Of a stretch of 64,000 nt of DNA, positions 46,980 through 54,787 are shown piece after piece. Position 1 is the first letter of the stretch; every line of letters starts with the position of its first letter. Position numbers and translations under genes: made by a program. The DNA lies in the NCBI RefSeq assembly GCF_017301735.1, contig NZ_CP071090.1, positions 868,001 through 932,000 of the forward strand. The letters are read 5' to 3'. The notes beneath the pieces were generated by a model. That model was not told the DNA's origin. It ran no database searches and saw nothing but the letters and a program-made list of their open reading frames with translations. This DNA comes from Pyxidicoccus parkwaysis. Its GTDB lineage: Bacteria; Myxococcota; Myxococcia; Myxococcales; Myxococcaceae.

Positions 46980-48052
46980 TGGAACCCTGGCGCATGGTGG
47001 ACGTCTGCTCGGTCGGGATGGTCACCCCGGTGGGGCTGACAGCGCGCTCCACGGCCGCGGCGGTGCGCGCGGGGATTGCGCGGACCCGGCTGTCGCCGGT
47101 GTTGAACAAGCGCTTCAAGCCACTCATCACCGGCTTCCTCGACGAGGAGCACCTGCCTCCCGTGAGCGAAAAGCTGTCGGAGTGGGCTTCCCATTCAGCC
47201 ATCCACCTCCAGCGGCTGTTGAGGCTCGCGACAGGGGCCCTCCAGGAGGCGGCCCGGGGACAGTCTTCGCCGCTGCCCCTGCTGCTGGCACTCCCCGCGC
47301 CCAGGGCCGGGGGCGCCATGGTGCCCGACGGGGCCTTCCTCGAAATGCTGGTCGTCCAGTCCGGCATCCCCCTGGACGTGCGCCACAGCCGACTCTTCCC
47401 GCATGGACGCGCCGGAGGGCTCCTCTTGCTGCGCGAGGCCCAGCGCCTGCTGACAAGCCGGGCCGTGCCGCGAGTGCTGGTGGGCGGCGTGGACACCTAC
47501 TTCGACCTGGGGTTGCTGACGGCGCTGGACGCGGAGGAACGCCTGCTCGCGGAAGGGCTCTCGGATGGCTTCGCTCCAGGCGAGGGCGCCGCGTTCCTCT
47601 GTCTGCGATTGCCGGACGCCGGGCAACGCGAGGGCGCTGAATCACTGGCCCGTATCTCGGCACTGGGGCTGGGACGTGAGGAGGGGCACCGCTCCAGCAG
47701 CAAGCCCTACCGGGGCGAGGGACTGGCCGCCGCCTTCCAGGAACTCTTCCAGCAATGGGATGGACGGGGAAGGAAGGTCCAGGGCGTCTACGCCGGCTTC
47801 AATGGAGAGAACTTCTGGGCCAAGGAGTGGGGTGTCGCCAGCCTGCGACATGCCCGGTACTTCGCGGACCCGCTCCGTGTCGAGCACCCCGTCGAGTACA
47901 TGGGCGACCCGGGAGCGGCGCTCGGGCCGATGCTGGTGGCCCTGGCCGCGCTGGGACTGCACAAGGGGTACCGCGAAGGGGGCTGGCTGGCGTGGTGCTC
48001 CTCGGACCAGGAGGAGCGGGCCGCGGTCATCGTCGAAGGGACTCGAGTCTAG
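46979..48052 (+). CDS. Ketosynthase-like (thiolase-fold) protein apparently lacking the catalytic cysteine
   Basis: 357 residues. VLVGGVDTYFDLGLLTALDAE and DGFAPGEGAAFLCLRL are the late beta-ketoacyl synthase signatures. At the nucleophile elbow, where a Cys is expected before the GRAGG helix, the sequence reads RLFPHGRAGG, so Claisen condensation should not occur. Some His positions of the family are also not evident. It is embedded in the T6SS cassette directly between DUF2169 and the PAAR-like gene, so a structural or acyl-binding role in effector assembly is more likely than lipid synthesis. A pseudo-enzyme by inspection, not by alignment. Confidence 0.8.
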   Translation: MEPWRMVDVCSVGMVTPVGLTARSTAAAVRAGIARTRLSPVLNKRFKPLITGFLDEEHLPPVSEKLSEWASHSAIHLQRLLRLATGALQEAARGQSSPLPLLLALPAPRAGGAMVPDGAFLEMLVVQSGIPLDVRHSRLFPHGRAGGLLLLREAQRLLTSRAVPRVLVGGVDTYFDLGLLTALDAEERLLAEGLSDGFAPGEGAAFLCLRLPDAGQREGAESLARISALGLGREEGHRSSSKPYRGEGLAAAFQELFQQWDGRGRKVQGVYAGFNGENFWAKEWGVASLRHARYFADPLRVEHPVEYMGDPGAALGPMLVALAALGLHKGYREGGWLAWCSSDQEERAAVIVEGTRV

Positions 48053-48061
48053 GAGGCACGC

Positions 48062-48445
48062 ATGGGAACGACGGTCTTCGCCAACGGCCGGGGCGTCGCG
48101 ACGGAGGACAGCGGAGGGCAGAGCATGGTCTTCCCGGACGTCTGCAAGACGCCGTCTCCCGGCGGCCCCGTGCCGCTGCCCTATCCGAACACGGGCCTTT
48201 CCTCGGACACGTCCAAGGGGCCGAAGAAGGTCACCGTCAACGGGAAGATGCCCATGGTGAAGGGCGCCGAGTACAAGAGCACCAGCGGGGACGAGGCGGG
48301 GACCGCGGGCGGCGGCGTGGTGAGCGGCTCAACCAAGGGGCCCGCGGAGTTCATGTTGTATTCCTTCAACGTGAAGTTCGAAGGCAGGAATGTCTGCCGT
48401 CTGGGGGACCCGCTCTTTCACAACAAGAAGAACATCATGGGCTGA
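48062..48445 (+). CDS. DUF4150 PAAR-like T6SS tip protein
   Basis: 127 residues. It matches the DUF4150 family, which caps the VgrG spike like PAAR proteins: MVFPDVCKTPSPGGPVPLPYPN at the N-terminus and a C-terminal GRNVCRLGDPLFHNKKN. The central GDEAGTAGGGVVSG is the usual loop. No toxin domain is fused; the toxin is the next gene. AGGAGG lies 7 bases before ATG 48062. It probably recruits the adjacent nuclease to the spike with help from the DUF2169 protein. Confidence 0.9.
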   Translation: MGTTVFANGRGVATEDSGGQSMVFPDVCKTPSPGGPVPLPYPNTGLSSDTSKGPKKVTVNGKMPMVKGAEYKSTSGDEAGTAGGGVVSGSTKGPAEFMLYSFNVKFEGRNVCRLGDPLFHNKKNIMG

Positions 48446-48476
48446 TGCGTCGGAGCCTCGACCGGAGGACGTGACG

Positions 48477-49445
48477 ATGGAGATGCTCGAGAAGATTGCT
48501 CAAGCCTTCGCGGATGAGGTCAAGGCGAAGTGCCCGTTCCAGGAGGACTCGGCCGCGGTGGCGTCACTGGAGGAGGAGCCCGAGAGCATCGAGGACGATG
48601 ACCGGGACTCGGTCGTGGAGATGCAGGCCAACAATGGAGGCATCCTGGGGGAGAACCTGGCCCAGGCGTCGCCCGGCAAGGCGGGCACCGTGGGCGGGCC
48701 GTGTCCTCCTCCAAAGACGACCGCAGAGAAGCAGCAGGATACCGACCGCGCTGGCGTCAAGGTGCATGTGCCAGGAGCGGATGGCGTGGAGGACAAGGTG
48801 TTGCCGTTCACGGTGGCGGCGCACCATTTAATTCCTGGCAATGCCTCGCTCAAGGAAAGTCATCTGTATGAGTTCATGAAGAAGGGCGGCAAGGTCCAGT
48901 CTGTCAGTGGCAAGTCGTGGACCATTTCCGCGTACGTGGGCTACAACATCAACGGAAGCCATAACGGCGTATGGCTGCCCGGGAGCTATGCCATCCGCGC
49001 TGGCAAGACCGAGCTGAAGGACACGTGGTCCGTGCTCCGTGCCTCCAAGCCCAACTGGTGCATCAACTATGCGGCCTCCGTGGTCAAGGTTGCTGGCGGG
49101 CAATTCCATGACACGCACACCATTTATAGCGAGAAGGTGCAGGAGACGCTGGATAAGATCGCAGTGAGTCTTTTCGCCCACGTTGATGTCTGTGAAGAAT
49201 GCCAGAAGAAGGACGAGCTGCCGCCTCCCTATCTCGTCAAGGACACGCTGTACGCCATCTCTGCCTATCTCAGACCGATACTCCAGGGCCATCCCAGCAC
49301 CTGGAAGTCCCCCTGGTTCGCGAGTGACAAGTTGCGGGATGAGATCTTCTCGGGCTCCACTGTGTCGAAGGGCTTCATGGATGCCTACAAAACCGCGCGT
49401 AGGTATCTGAAGCGCTCCGTGGAAGATGACCACGTGAATGCTTGA
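48477..49445 (+). CDS. AHH-family nuclease toxin, putative T6SS effector
   Basis: 322 residues from ATG 48477 (GGAGG 8 bases before it); a GTG at 48471 is also in frame. An acidic N-terminal region of ~80 residues precedes a conserved AAHHLIPGNASL motif (AHH at 115-117), NGVWLPGSYAIR and a FHDTHTIYSEKV helix. These are the marks of the AHH subgroup of HNH/treble-clef nucleases used in polymorphic toxins. It should cut DNA or RNA in a rival cell. Codon use is visibly less GC-biased than in the neighbours (TTTAAT, TATAGC, GATAAG), consistent with acquisition. The next gene encodes its likely immunity partner. Confidence 0.85.
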   Translation: MEMLEKIAQAFADEVKAKCPFQEDSAAVASLEEEPESIEDDDRDSVVEMQANNGGILGENLAQASPGKAGTVGGPCPPPKTTAEKQQDTDRAGVKVHVPGADGVEDKVLPFTVAAHHLIPGNASLKESHLYEFMKKGGKVQSVSGKSWTISAYVGYNINGSHNGVWLPGSYAIRAGKTELKDTWSVLRASKPNWCINYAASVVKVAGGQFHDTHTIYSEKVQETLDKIAVSLFAHVDVCEECQKKDELPPPYLVKDTLYAISAYLRPILQGHPSTWKSPWFASDKLRDEIFSGSTVSKGFMDAYKTARRYLKRSVEDDHVNA

Positions 49446-49463
49446 GGAAGGGAGGACCGCTTC

Positions 49464-50021
49464 GTGTACTACGTCTTGTCGTGCGAAGGCCCGGTGCCCA
49501 TTGCAGCGATGGGGGCGGCACCGAAGTTGCCGGGTGGCCCCTGGTTCACTGGTGCGCGGATCCGGATCCAGGTGCCCCAGCCGCTCCAGTACACCTTGAG
49601 TTCCACGTACCGTGGCACGCCGAAGGCTTTCTATGGTCCGGGTGTTCCTCTCATCCGAAACGACCTGCTGGGGGCGTTGCGGGAGGCGGGTGTGGACAAC
49701 TTCGAGCTCTTCGACGCGGTGGTGAAGGACCCCGTCACCGGACAGGAACTCCATGACTACAAGGCCTTCAACGTGCTGGGCCTCGTTGCCGCGGCCGACA
49801 TGGACAAGTCCCGGCGGGCGCCCATCAATCCAGACTCGGAGATGATAGACGTCTTCTTCGACAGCCTCGTCATCGATCCCTCGAAGAGTCAGGGATTGCT
49901 CATGTTCCGCCTGGCCCAGAGCGTGAATGCCATCATCGTGCATGAGCAGGTCAAGCAGGCCGTCGAGAAGCGGGGCATTCCAGGGATGGTCTTCTACAAG
50001 CCGGAGGACTGGTCCGGCTGA
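49464..50021 (+). CDS. Imm11-type (DUF1629) immunity protein
   Basis: 185 residues from GTG 49464, with GGGAGG upstream. The pattern of a DDAVVKDPVTGQ-like central strand, YKAFNVLGLVAAADMDKS, and a C-terminal LMFRLAQSVNAIIVHEQVK then GMVFYKPEDW fits the Imm11/DUF1629 family, which neutralises toxins including AHH and similar nucleases. It is cytoplasmic with no signal peptide. It lies 18 bases after the nuclease gene and shares its relaxed codon bias, so the pair probably moved together. Family call by eye; moderately confident. Confidence 0.75.
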   Translation: MYYVLSCEGPVPIAAMGAAPKLPGGPWFTGARIRIQVPQPLQYTLSSTYRGTPKAFYGPGVPLIRNDLLGALREAGVDNFELFDAVVKDPVTGQELHDYKAFNVLGLVAAADMDKSRRAPINPDSEMIDVFFDSLVIDPSKSQGLLMFRLAQSVNAIIVHEQVKQAVEKRGIPGMVFYKPEDWSG

Positions 50022-50039
50022 GGGCCCGTGCTCGGAGCG

Positions 50040-50300
50040 CGGAGCTGCCGTGTCCCCAGACCTCCACGAGCCGCACGCGCTTGTAGATGCGGCGGTCCAG
50101 CGGTAGGCGCGTGTCACGCAGGTTCTCGGCCGCGTCAAGTTTGCGGAAGCGCTTCTGGGCGACGAGCAGCAGCTTCCAGAGCATGTCGGTGGCGTTGTCC
50201 ACCGGGTTCGACGACTCCAACCGCTGCCACCCGCACCAGGGCCCCAGGATGAAGTCCCCCGCGAGTTCCGTACTACTCACTCTCAACCGTGAGCTGTCCG
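50040..50300 (-). pseudogene. Gene remnant matching the tail of the TonB-like gene at 51782
   Basis: On the minus strand a frame reads FRKLDAAENLRDTRLPLD, then RRIYKRVRLVE. The last part is nearly identical to the C-terminus of the TonB-like protein at 51782-53188 (DTRLPLDKRIYKRVRLVE), and the DNA at 50059-50115 matches 51788-51844. The frame has no proper stop where the parent has one and runs into the antisense of the immunity gene. No good start is present. It is probably a decayed partial copy. This 383-base gap (50022-50404) holds nothing else I can support. A distant resemblance of the upstream helix to a transposase tail was not confirmed. Confidence 0.45.
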
Positions 50301-50404
50301 ATTTGACGGGGGCACCTCCAGGCCGGGTCCTGAGGGATGCCCGCCAAGAGCACCTCGAGCCCCCCTCATGCCGATGGCGGGGACGAGGAGGAGCGTCGTG
50401 AGCG

Positions 50405-51223
50405 CTACTCGCCTTGCCCCCAGCGCACCAGGTACCGGTCCTTCTCGAGCTTGGCCATCTGTGCCGGCGTGAGCGCCGCCAGCAGCTCGAAATCGCTGTC
50501 GTGCGCGAGCGAGTGCAGACGGAGCGGCAGCGCACGCGTCTCGGCCAGGGCATTGAGACGTGCCGCATAGTCCGTGAGCGATTCGTTGCTGTCGTCCGGT
50601 GCGGGCTCTACCGCGCTCGGCGGCAATCCCAGCAGCGGGGGCAGGTGAGCGGCGGCGTCCTGGCGGTCCCAGCGGTGGTCATCCGCATACAGCCATGCGG
50701 CATGCTCCCGGTATGCGTCCGGTGCCAGCCCCCGCAGAATGGCGACGTGGTGCAGGAGCTCCGCGAGCTCCTCGGCCTCGAACTCGTCGTCGGCGGGGAA
50801 CTGCTCTTCGAGCGAAATCTCCACACCGGGCTGGCTCAGGAGCCCGTTCAACTTCTTGAGTGTCAGCCCACTGAAGTGCCCGGTGATGCGCGTCACGGCC
50901 TTGAGCCACGTCCCGGGACGATGGCGCTTGCGCGCGGCTTTCCGGCTGGTGGGAACGATGAGCGCGGGGACCACTCGGCCGCTGAAGGCAGAGCGCTTCC
51001 AGGTCACCGCTACAGGCTCTCCGGGTTGCGGCCAGCTGGCCGCGCCGTGGATCTCCTTGCGGCTCTGCGCCGTCGGGTCGTACCGCCACGCAGTCATATC
51101 GAAGCCCACTTCGGCCTCTCCCTCTCGGGAGATGGCTCCCAGTCCGCGGGCGTATTCGAATCGGGCCACGACCCAGTCGGTCGGCATCTGCTCGGGGGCA
51201 CGTGAATCGTTCGGAGAACTCAT
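50405..51223 (-). CDS. Protein of unknown function
   Basis: 272 residues; family not recognised. The first ~35 residues (WVVARFEYARGLGAISREG, GFDMTAWRYD) suggest a small beta-barrel reminiscent of cold-shock-like or PilZ-like folds. A basic segment (KAARKRHRPG) follows, then a mainly helical C-terminal region with DDEFEAEELAELLHHVAIL. No signal peptide or membrane helix, so it should be cytoplasmic. It lies between the gene remnant at 50040 and the small secreted Cys-rich gene, on the same strand as both. Codon bias supports it as a real gene. Confidence 0.7.
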   Translation of the reverse strand: MSSPNDSRAPEQMPTDWVVARFEYARGLGAISREGEAEVGFDMTAWRYDPTAQSRKEIHGAASWPQPGEPVAVTWKRSAFSGRVVPALIVPTSRKAARKRHRPGTWLKAVTRITGHFSGLTLKKLNGLLSQPGVEISLEEQFPADDEFEAEELAELLHHVAILRGLAPDAYREHAAWLYADDHRWDRQDAAAHLPPLLGLPPSAVEPAPDDSNESLTDYAARLNALAETRALPLRLHSLAHDSDFELLAALTPAQMAKLEKDRYLVRWGQGE

Positions 51224-51391
51224 GAGTGGGGGCTTACCTCATCCGGTTCAGCGGATGTACGGGGATGATGAGGCGCTCGTCCCTGGCTCAGCTCATGCCC
51301 GCCCGGGTGGGGGCTCGATGACGTGCGAAGCCCGGTGCACTGAAGGCGCTGAGGAATCATCCGGCGCCTTCAGCTCAGCAACCTCAATGAA

Positions 51392-51637
51392 TCACATACA
51401 GCTCCAGGTGAGGTTGTCCAGGCACTCGCAGAGACCGGGCTCGTAGGGATAGAGGTTGTAGCAGAGGAAGGTGGTCCCAGCGACGGTGCAGGCCTTGCCG
51501 TCCCACGCCGCGCATCGCTGATAGCTCTGCGACGAGGGCTCTACCTGCTGGGGCTGCGCCGCTTGCGTCACGCCCGAGAGAAACACACCCGACACCAGCC
51601 CAGTCATCAGACCCGCCAAAGCCAGCTTGTTCTTCAT
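51392..51637 (-). CDS. Small secreted six-cysteine protein
   Basis: 81 residues from ATG 51637, with GAGGAG 6 bases before it. A classical signal peptide (residues 1-26, ending TQA before AQPQQ) leaves a mature peptide of ~55 residues with six cysteines, suggesting three disulphides. The family is not recognised; the size and spacing recall small secreted defensive or signalling peptides seen in myxobacteria. A TACAAT sequence at 51685-51680 (minus strand) could be a -10 box, but the -35 is poor. The surrounding DNA is richer in A and T than the rest of the window. Confidence 0.75.
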   Translation of the reverse strand: MKNKLALAGLMTGLVSGVFLSGVTQAAQPQQVEPSSQSYQRCAAWDGKACTVAGTTFLCYNLYPYEPGLCECLDNLTWSCM

Positions 51638-51781
51638 TGCGTGCTCCTCGTTGTGGTGATGTTTCTAGATGCAACACAATTGTAGTCAGTCGGCTCGGCC
51701 TCTCATATACGTGTAACCCGCAGGTCCTGCCCAGGTCTCGGGGCCGGCTGAATATTCATGCCCGGGTGCTGCCTCCTGGCG

Positions 51782-53188
51782 TCAGCGGATCTCCACAAGC
51801 CGCACGCGCTTGTAGATGCGCTTGTCCAAGGGCAGGCGCGTGTCGATGAAGCCGAGCGCTTCGTCGAACTCGAAGGTGAAGGTGGGAATGGGAGGGCTGA
51901 TGGAGATGATCAGCTCGAACTGCCAGATGCTGACGATGCGCTCGCGGCTTCCCACCGCTTCCGGTGGTGGCGGAGGCAGTTTCTCCGCCGCCGTGCGCAC
52001 GTCCTTGATGGCTTCCTGGTCGACCTCGGGTTGGTGGCTCGGATTCACGAGCCTCACGTCCAGCAGTCTGCCCTGCGTGTCCTGCTCGACGCGGATGGTG
52101 GCGCGGCGGGTGGCTCGGAACTCCTCGCGCATCTTCGTGCGCATCTCCTGACGGGCGCGGAGCGTGGGGTCTCCCACGGTGCTCACAGGACGGCGCCTGT
52201 CGGACTCCGGCGTGTCCTTCGCGCCGAAGGAGCCCGATGAGCCGTAGTGCTCCGCGCGCTCCATCCAGATGCGCGAGTACGCGCGGCCCCGCTCCATGCC
52301 CATGTCGAAGTAGCCCTGCAGGCCGTGCTCCTTTACGGAGCGGTCCGCGTCCCAGACCTTCACCAGCACCTTGCCGAGCTGGCTGAAGTACGGGTGCACG
52401 AGTCCGCGCTCCACCTTGCCCCGGCCCACGCCCTCCGCGACGAGGTCCTGCACGAGGTCCTGTGCCGTCGGCGGCGCGTACGGGTCGGGGACTCCCGCGT
52501 CGAGCACGGCCACCGGTGCACTCCGGTCCGTGTGCGGTGTCACCGCGCGCGTTGCGAGCAGCAACCGTGCACCCGTGGGCTCCGCGTGGGGAATGTCCGT
52601 GGCATGCAGGTCGGCGCGCGGCGCATCCGCGCGGGGTGTGTCCGTGGAGCGCGAGTCCGCTCGCGGAGCGTCCATGGGCAACAGGCTCGCTTGCGATGTG
52701 GGGGAGGGGACCGGGTCGACGCGCGGTGCATCCGCGCGGGGCAGGTCCGTGGGGGACAGGTCCGCTTGCGCGGCTTCGTCACGCGACGGAAGTTCCGAGC
52801 GCTGTGCGTCTTCGGAGCGCGCGGATACGGCGGCTCCGGCCGCGGCAGCGCGTGTTGAGTCCACACGCGAGGCATCCGAGCGAGGCCTCTCCATGACTTG
52901 CGCCGGCTGCGGCTCCGACGGCGCGGTTGGATTGGGCACCACGGCCGGCTCGGTGGCTCGCGGCGTGCTCGGCACGGGAGACGGCTGCTCGGCAAGGCGA
53001 GCACGCTCCGACGGCCCGTCCACCTCCACCTCGACCCACTCCATCCGGGACGCCACCTCCGTCACCGTCTCCGGAGCCCGGCCCACCGTGCGCGTCTCTC
53101 CCAGCCCCAGCAGGAGCCACAGGAGCCCATGGACGCCCAGGCTGGCGGCTAGCGCGAAGAGGAGTCGTCGAGAGGGGGCCGGCGACAT
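51782..53188 (-). CDS. TonB-like energy-transducer family protein with low-complexity linker
   Basis: 468 residues. One N-terminal membrane helix (LLFALAASLGVHGLLWLLLG) is followed by a ~200-residue Pro/Ala/Asp-rich periplasmic spacer containing repeated RADAPRxD, PRAD and SxSTDTPRAD-like units. The C-terminal domain (about 350-440) has RATIRVEQDTQGRLLDVRL and PEVDQEAIKDVRTAAEKLPPPP, the pattern of TonB C-terminal domains. It may couple inner-membrane energy to an outer-membrane partner. No ExbB/ExbD genes are adjacent. ATG 53188 has only a weak ribosome site. Its final ~19 codons are duplicated in the remnant at 50059-50115. Confidence 0.78.
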   Translation of the reverse strand: MSPAPSRRLLFALAASLGVHGLLWLLLGLGETRTVGRAPETVTEVASRMEWVEVEVDGPSERARLAEQPSPVPSTPRATEPAVVPNPTAPSEPQPAQVMERPRSDASRVDSTRAAAAGAAVSARSEDAQRSELPSRDEAAQADLSPTDLPRADAPRVDPVPSPTSQASLLPMDAPRADSRSTDTPRADAPRADLHATDIPHAEPTGARLLLATRAVTPHTDRSAPVAVLDAGVPDPYAPPTAQDLVQDLVAEGVGRGKVERGLVHPYFSQLGKVLVKVWDADRSVKEHGLQGYFDMGMERGRAYSRIWMERAEHYGSSGSFGAKDTPESDRRRPVSTVGDPTLRARQEMRTKMREEFRATRRATIRVEQDTQGRLLDVRLVNPSHQPEVDQEAIKDVRTAAEKLPPPPPEAVGSRERIVSIWQFELIISISPPIPTFTFEFDEALGFIDTRLPLDKRIYKRVRLVEIR

Positions 53189-53311
53189 GGCCCCTGCTTT
53201 TAACCCCGCTCCCTCGCCGCGCCCGTGAAACCGCTGTGGAAATGGGAGGAAGGGTAGGAAAGAGCACCCTCCCGCGCTTAGGCTCCTCGTACACGGAGGA
53301 GTACACCCAGG

Positions 53312-54754
53312 ATGTCGACCTCGCTGCTCGCGACGGATGGCTACAAGTTCAGCATGGCGGAGGCCGGCTGGCCCCTGCGCCAGGAGACCTTCTACTACTC
53401 GCACCGCAAGGGCGGTCTCCAGGTCATGCCCCTGGACCTCGCCGCCTTCGTCAAGGCGCTGCTCCCCGAGCCCACCCCCGAGGACTACGAGTTCCTCGCC
53501 CGCTACGACTACGAGATGGGCGTCGGCTTCAAGGCCGCCATCCTCCGAAAGGAGCGGCTCACCGTCCGCGCCATCCCTCGCGGCGCGCTCTTCTACCCCC
53601 GCGAGCCCATCCTCACCCTCACCGGCCCCTCCGCCCTCGTCTCCTGGGTAGAGCCGTTGCTCCTGCAGCTCAACTACCGCATCCAGGTGGCCACCCTGGC
53701 GCTCTCGGACCGCGACGCGCTGGCCCGCGCCCTGGCCTCCGTCACCTGCGAGGAGCAGAAGGCCATCGCCCTGGAGACGCTCGACGCCGTCGGCGTGAAG
53801 CCCGTCCCCATCACCGTGGACTCCGAGGGCTACCTGCGCCGCGTGCGCGCCGGCGTGAAGGAGCTCGTCGACATCGTCGAGGACCCCGCGCGCATCTTCG
53901 AGGTGGGCCTGCGCGCCGCCACCTGCCAGGAGCACCACGAGCTGGCCCTGCGCGCCTGCAAGGATGCCGGCGTCCAGCGCACCAGCAACGTCGAGGGCGC
54001 GCGCAAGCTGGGCATGATTCCCGTGGGCACCATGGGCCACGAGCACGTGCAGCGCTTCGGTTCGGACGAGGCCGCCTTCCGCGCCATGCGCGAGCGCCGC
54101 CCCAGCCGCTCCAGCTACCTGCTCGACACCTTCGACACGCTCACCTCCGGCATCCCCGCCGCCTTCCAGCTCATCCGCGAGGACCCGTCCGCGCAGGACT
54201 CCATCCGCTTCGACTCCGGCAACAAGAAGCTCCAGTACCTCTACGCCGTCACCCGCGCGCGCGACGCCGGCATCCGCCCCGTCAACATCCTCGAGGACGG
54301 CCTGGACGCGCAGGCCACCCGCGAGTTCGAGGACCTGCGCCGCCAGGTGGGCTGGGAGCCCTCCGCCCAGTTCTACGGCTACGGCGGACACATCGTCGCG
54401 CGCACCATGGACTGCCCCCTCACCCGGGACAGGGTCGCCGCCATCTACAAGCTGTCCCGCACCGGCAACACGCCCGTCATGAAGTTCGGCAACGAGCTGG
54501 CCGAGGGCAAGCAGAGCATCCCCGGCACGCCCGTCCTCTTCCGCCGCCGCCATGGCTCCGGGCCCATCGGGCTCGTGGGCCAGGAGGGCGAGCCGGTACC
54601 CGAGGGCTACTTCCCCCTCATGGAGAGCTCCTCCGAGGCGCCTTCGCTCGTGGGCGCGCAGGAGGCCGCCTCAGAGGCGCGCGTCGCCTACACCCCGGCC
54701 ACCCAGGCGCTCGTGGAGGAGCTGACGCGCCGCCACTTCCCCCGCGGCCGCTGA
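53312..54754 (+). CDS. pncB: Nicotinate phosphoribosyltransferase
   Basis: 480 residues. It matches the NAPRTase family: LATDGYKFSMAEAGW at the start (Tyr near the active site), FEVGLRAATCQEHH, GTMGHEHVQRFG and DSGNKKLQYL for phosphoribosyl-pyrophosphate binding. The enzyme makes nicotinate mononucleotide from nicotinate and PRPP, the committed step of NAD salvage. It is followed 33 bases later by a nicotinamidase-like gene, so the two would convert nicotinamide to NaMN. Length is at the upper normal range, with a ~40-residue C-terminal extension. Confidence 0.93.
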   Translation: MSTSLLATDGYKFSMAEAGWPLRQETFYYSHRKGGLQVMPLDLAAFVKALLPEPTPEDYEFLARYDYEMGVGFKAAILRKERLTVRAIPRGALFYPREPILTLTGPSALVSWVEPLLLQLNYRIQVATLALSDRDALARALASVTCEEQKAIALETLDAVGVKPVPITVDSEGYLRRVRAGVKELVDIVEDPARIFEVGLRAATCQEHHELALRACKDAGVQRTSNVEGARKLGMIPVGTMGHEHVQRFGSDEAAFRAMRERRPSRSSYLLDTFDTLTSGIPAAFQLIREDPSAQDSIRFDSGNKKLQYLYAVTRARDAGIRPVNILEDGLDAQATREFEDLRRQVGWEPSAQFYGYGGHIVARTMDCPLTRDRVAAIYKLSRTGNTPVMKFGNELAEGKQSIPGTPVLFRRRHGSGPIGLVGQEGEPVPEGYFPLMESSSEAPSLVGAQEAASEARVAYTPATQALVEELTRRHFPRGR

Positions 54755-54787
54755 GCACCTTTCGCGCGAGAAACTCCCGAGGACGCC

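Noticed and set aside
50120..50300. Transposase fragment (IS256-like C-terminal helix) in the gene remnant
   Set aside because: The stretch DMLWKLLLVAQKRFRKLDA only loosely recalls such tails, the preceding catalytic region is absent, and the downstream part matches the TonB-like protein instead.
51680..51710. Sigma-70 promoter for the small Cys-rich gene
   Set aside because: TACAAT is a fair -10 box at a sensible distance, but no acceptable -35 box lies 16-18 bases away; mentioned only in the gene entry.
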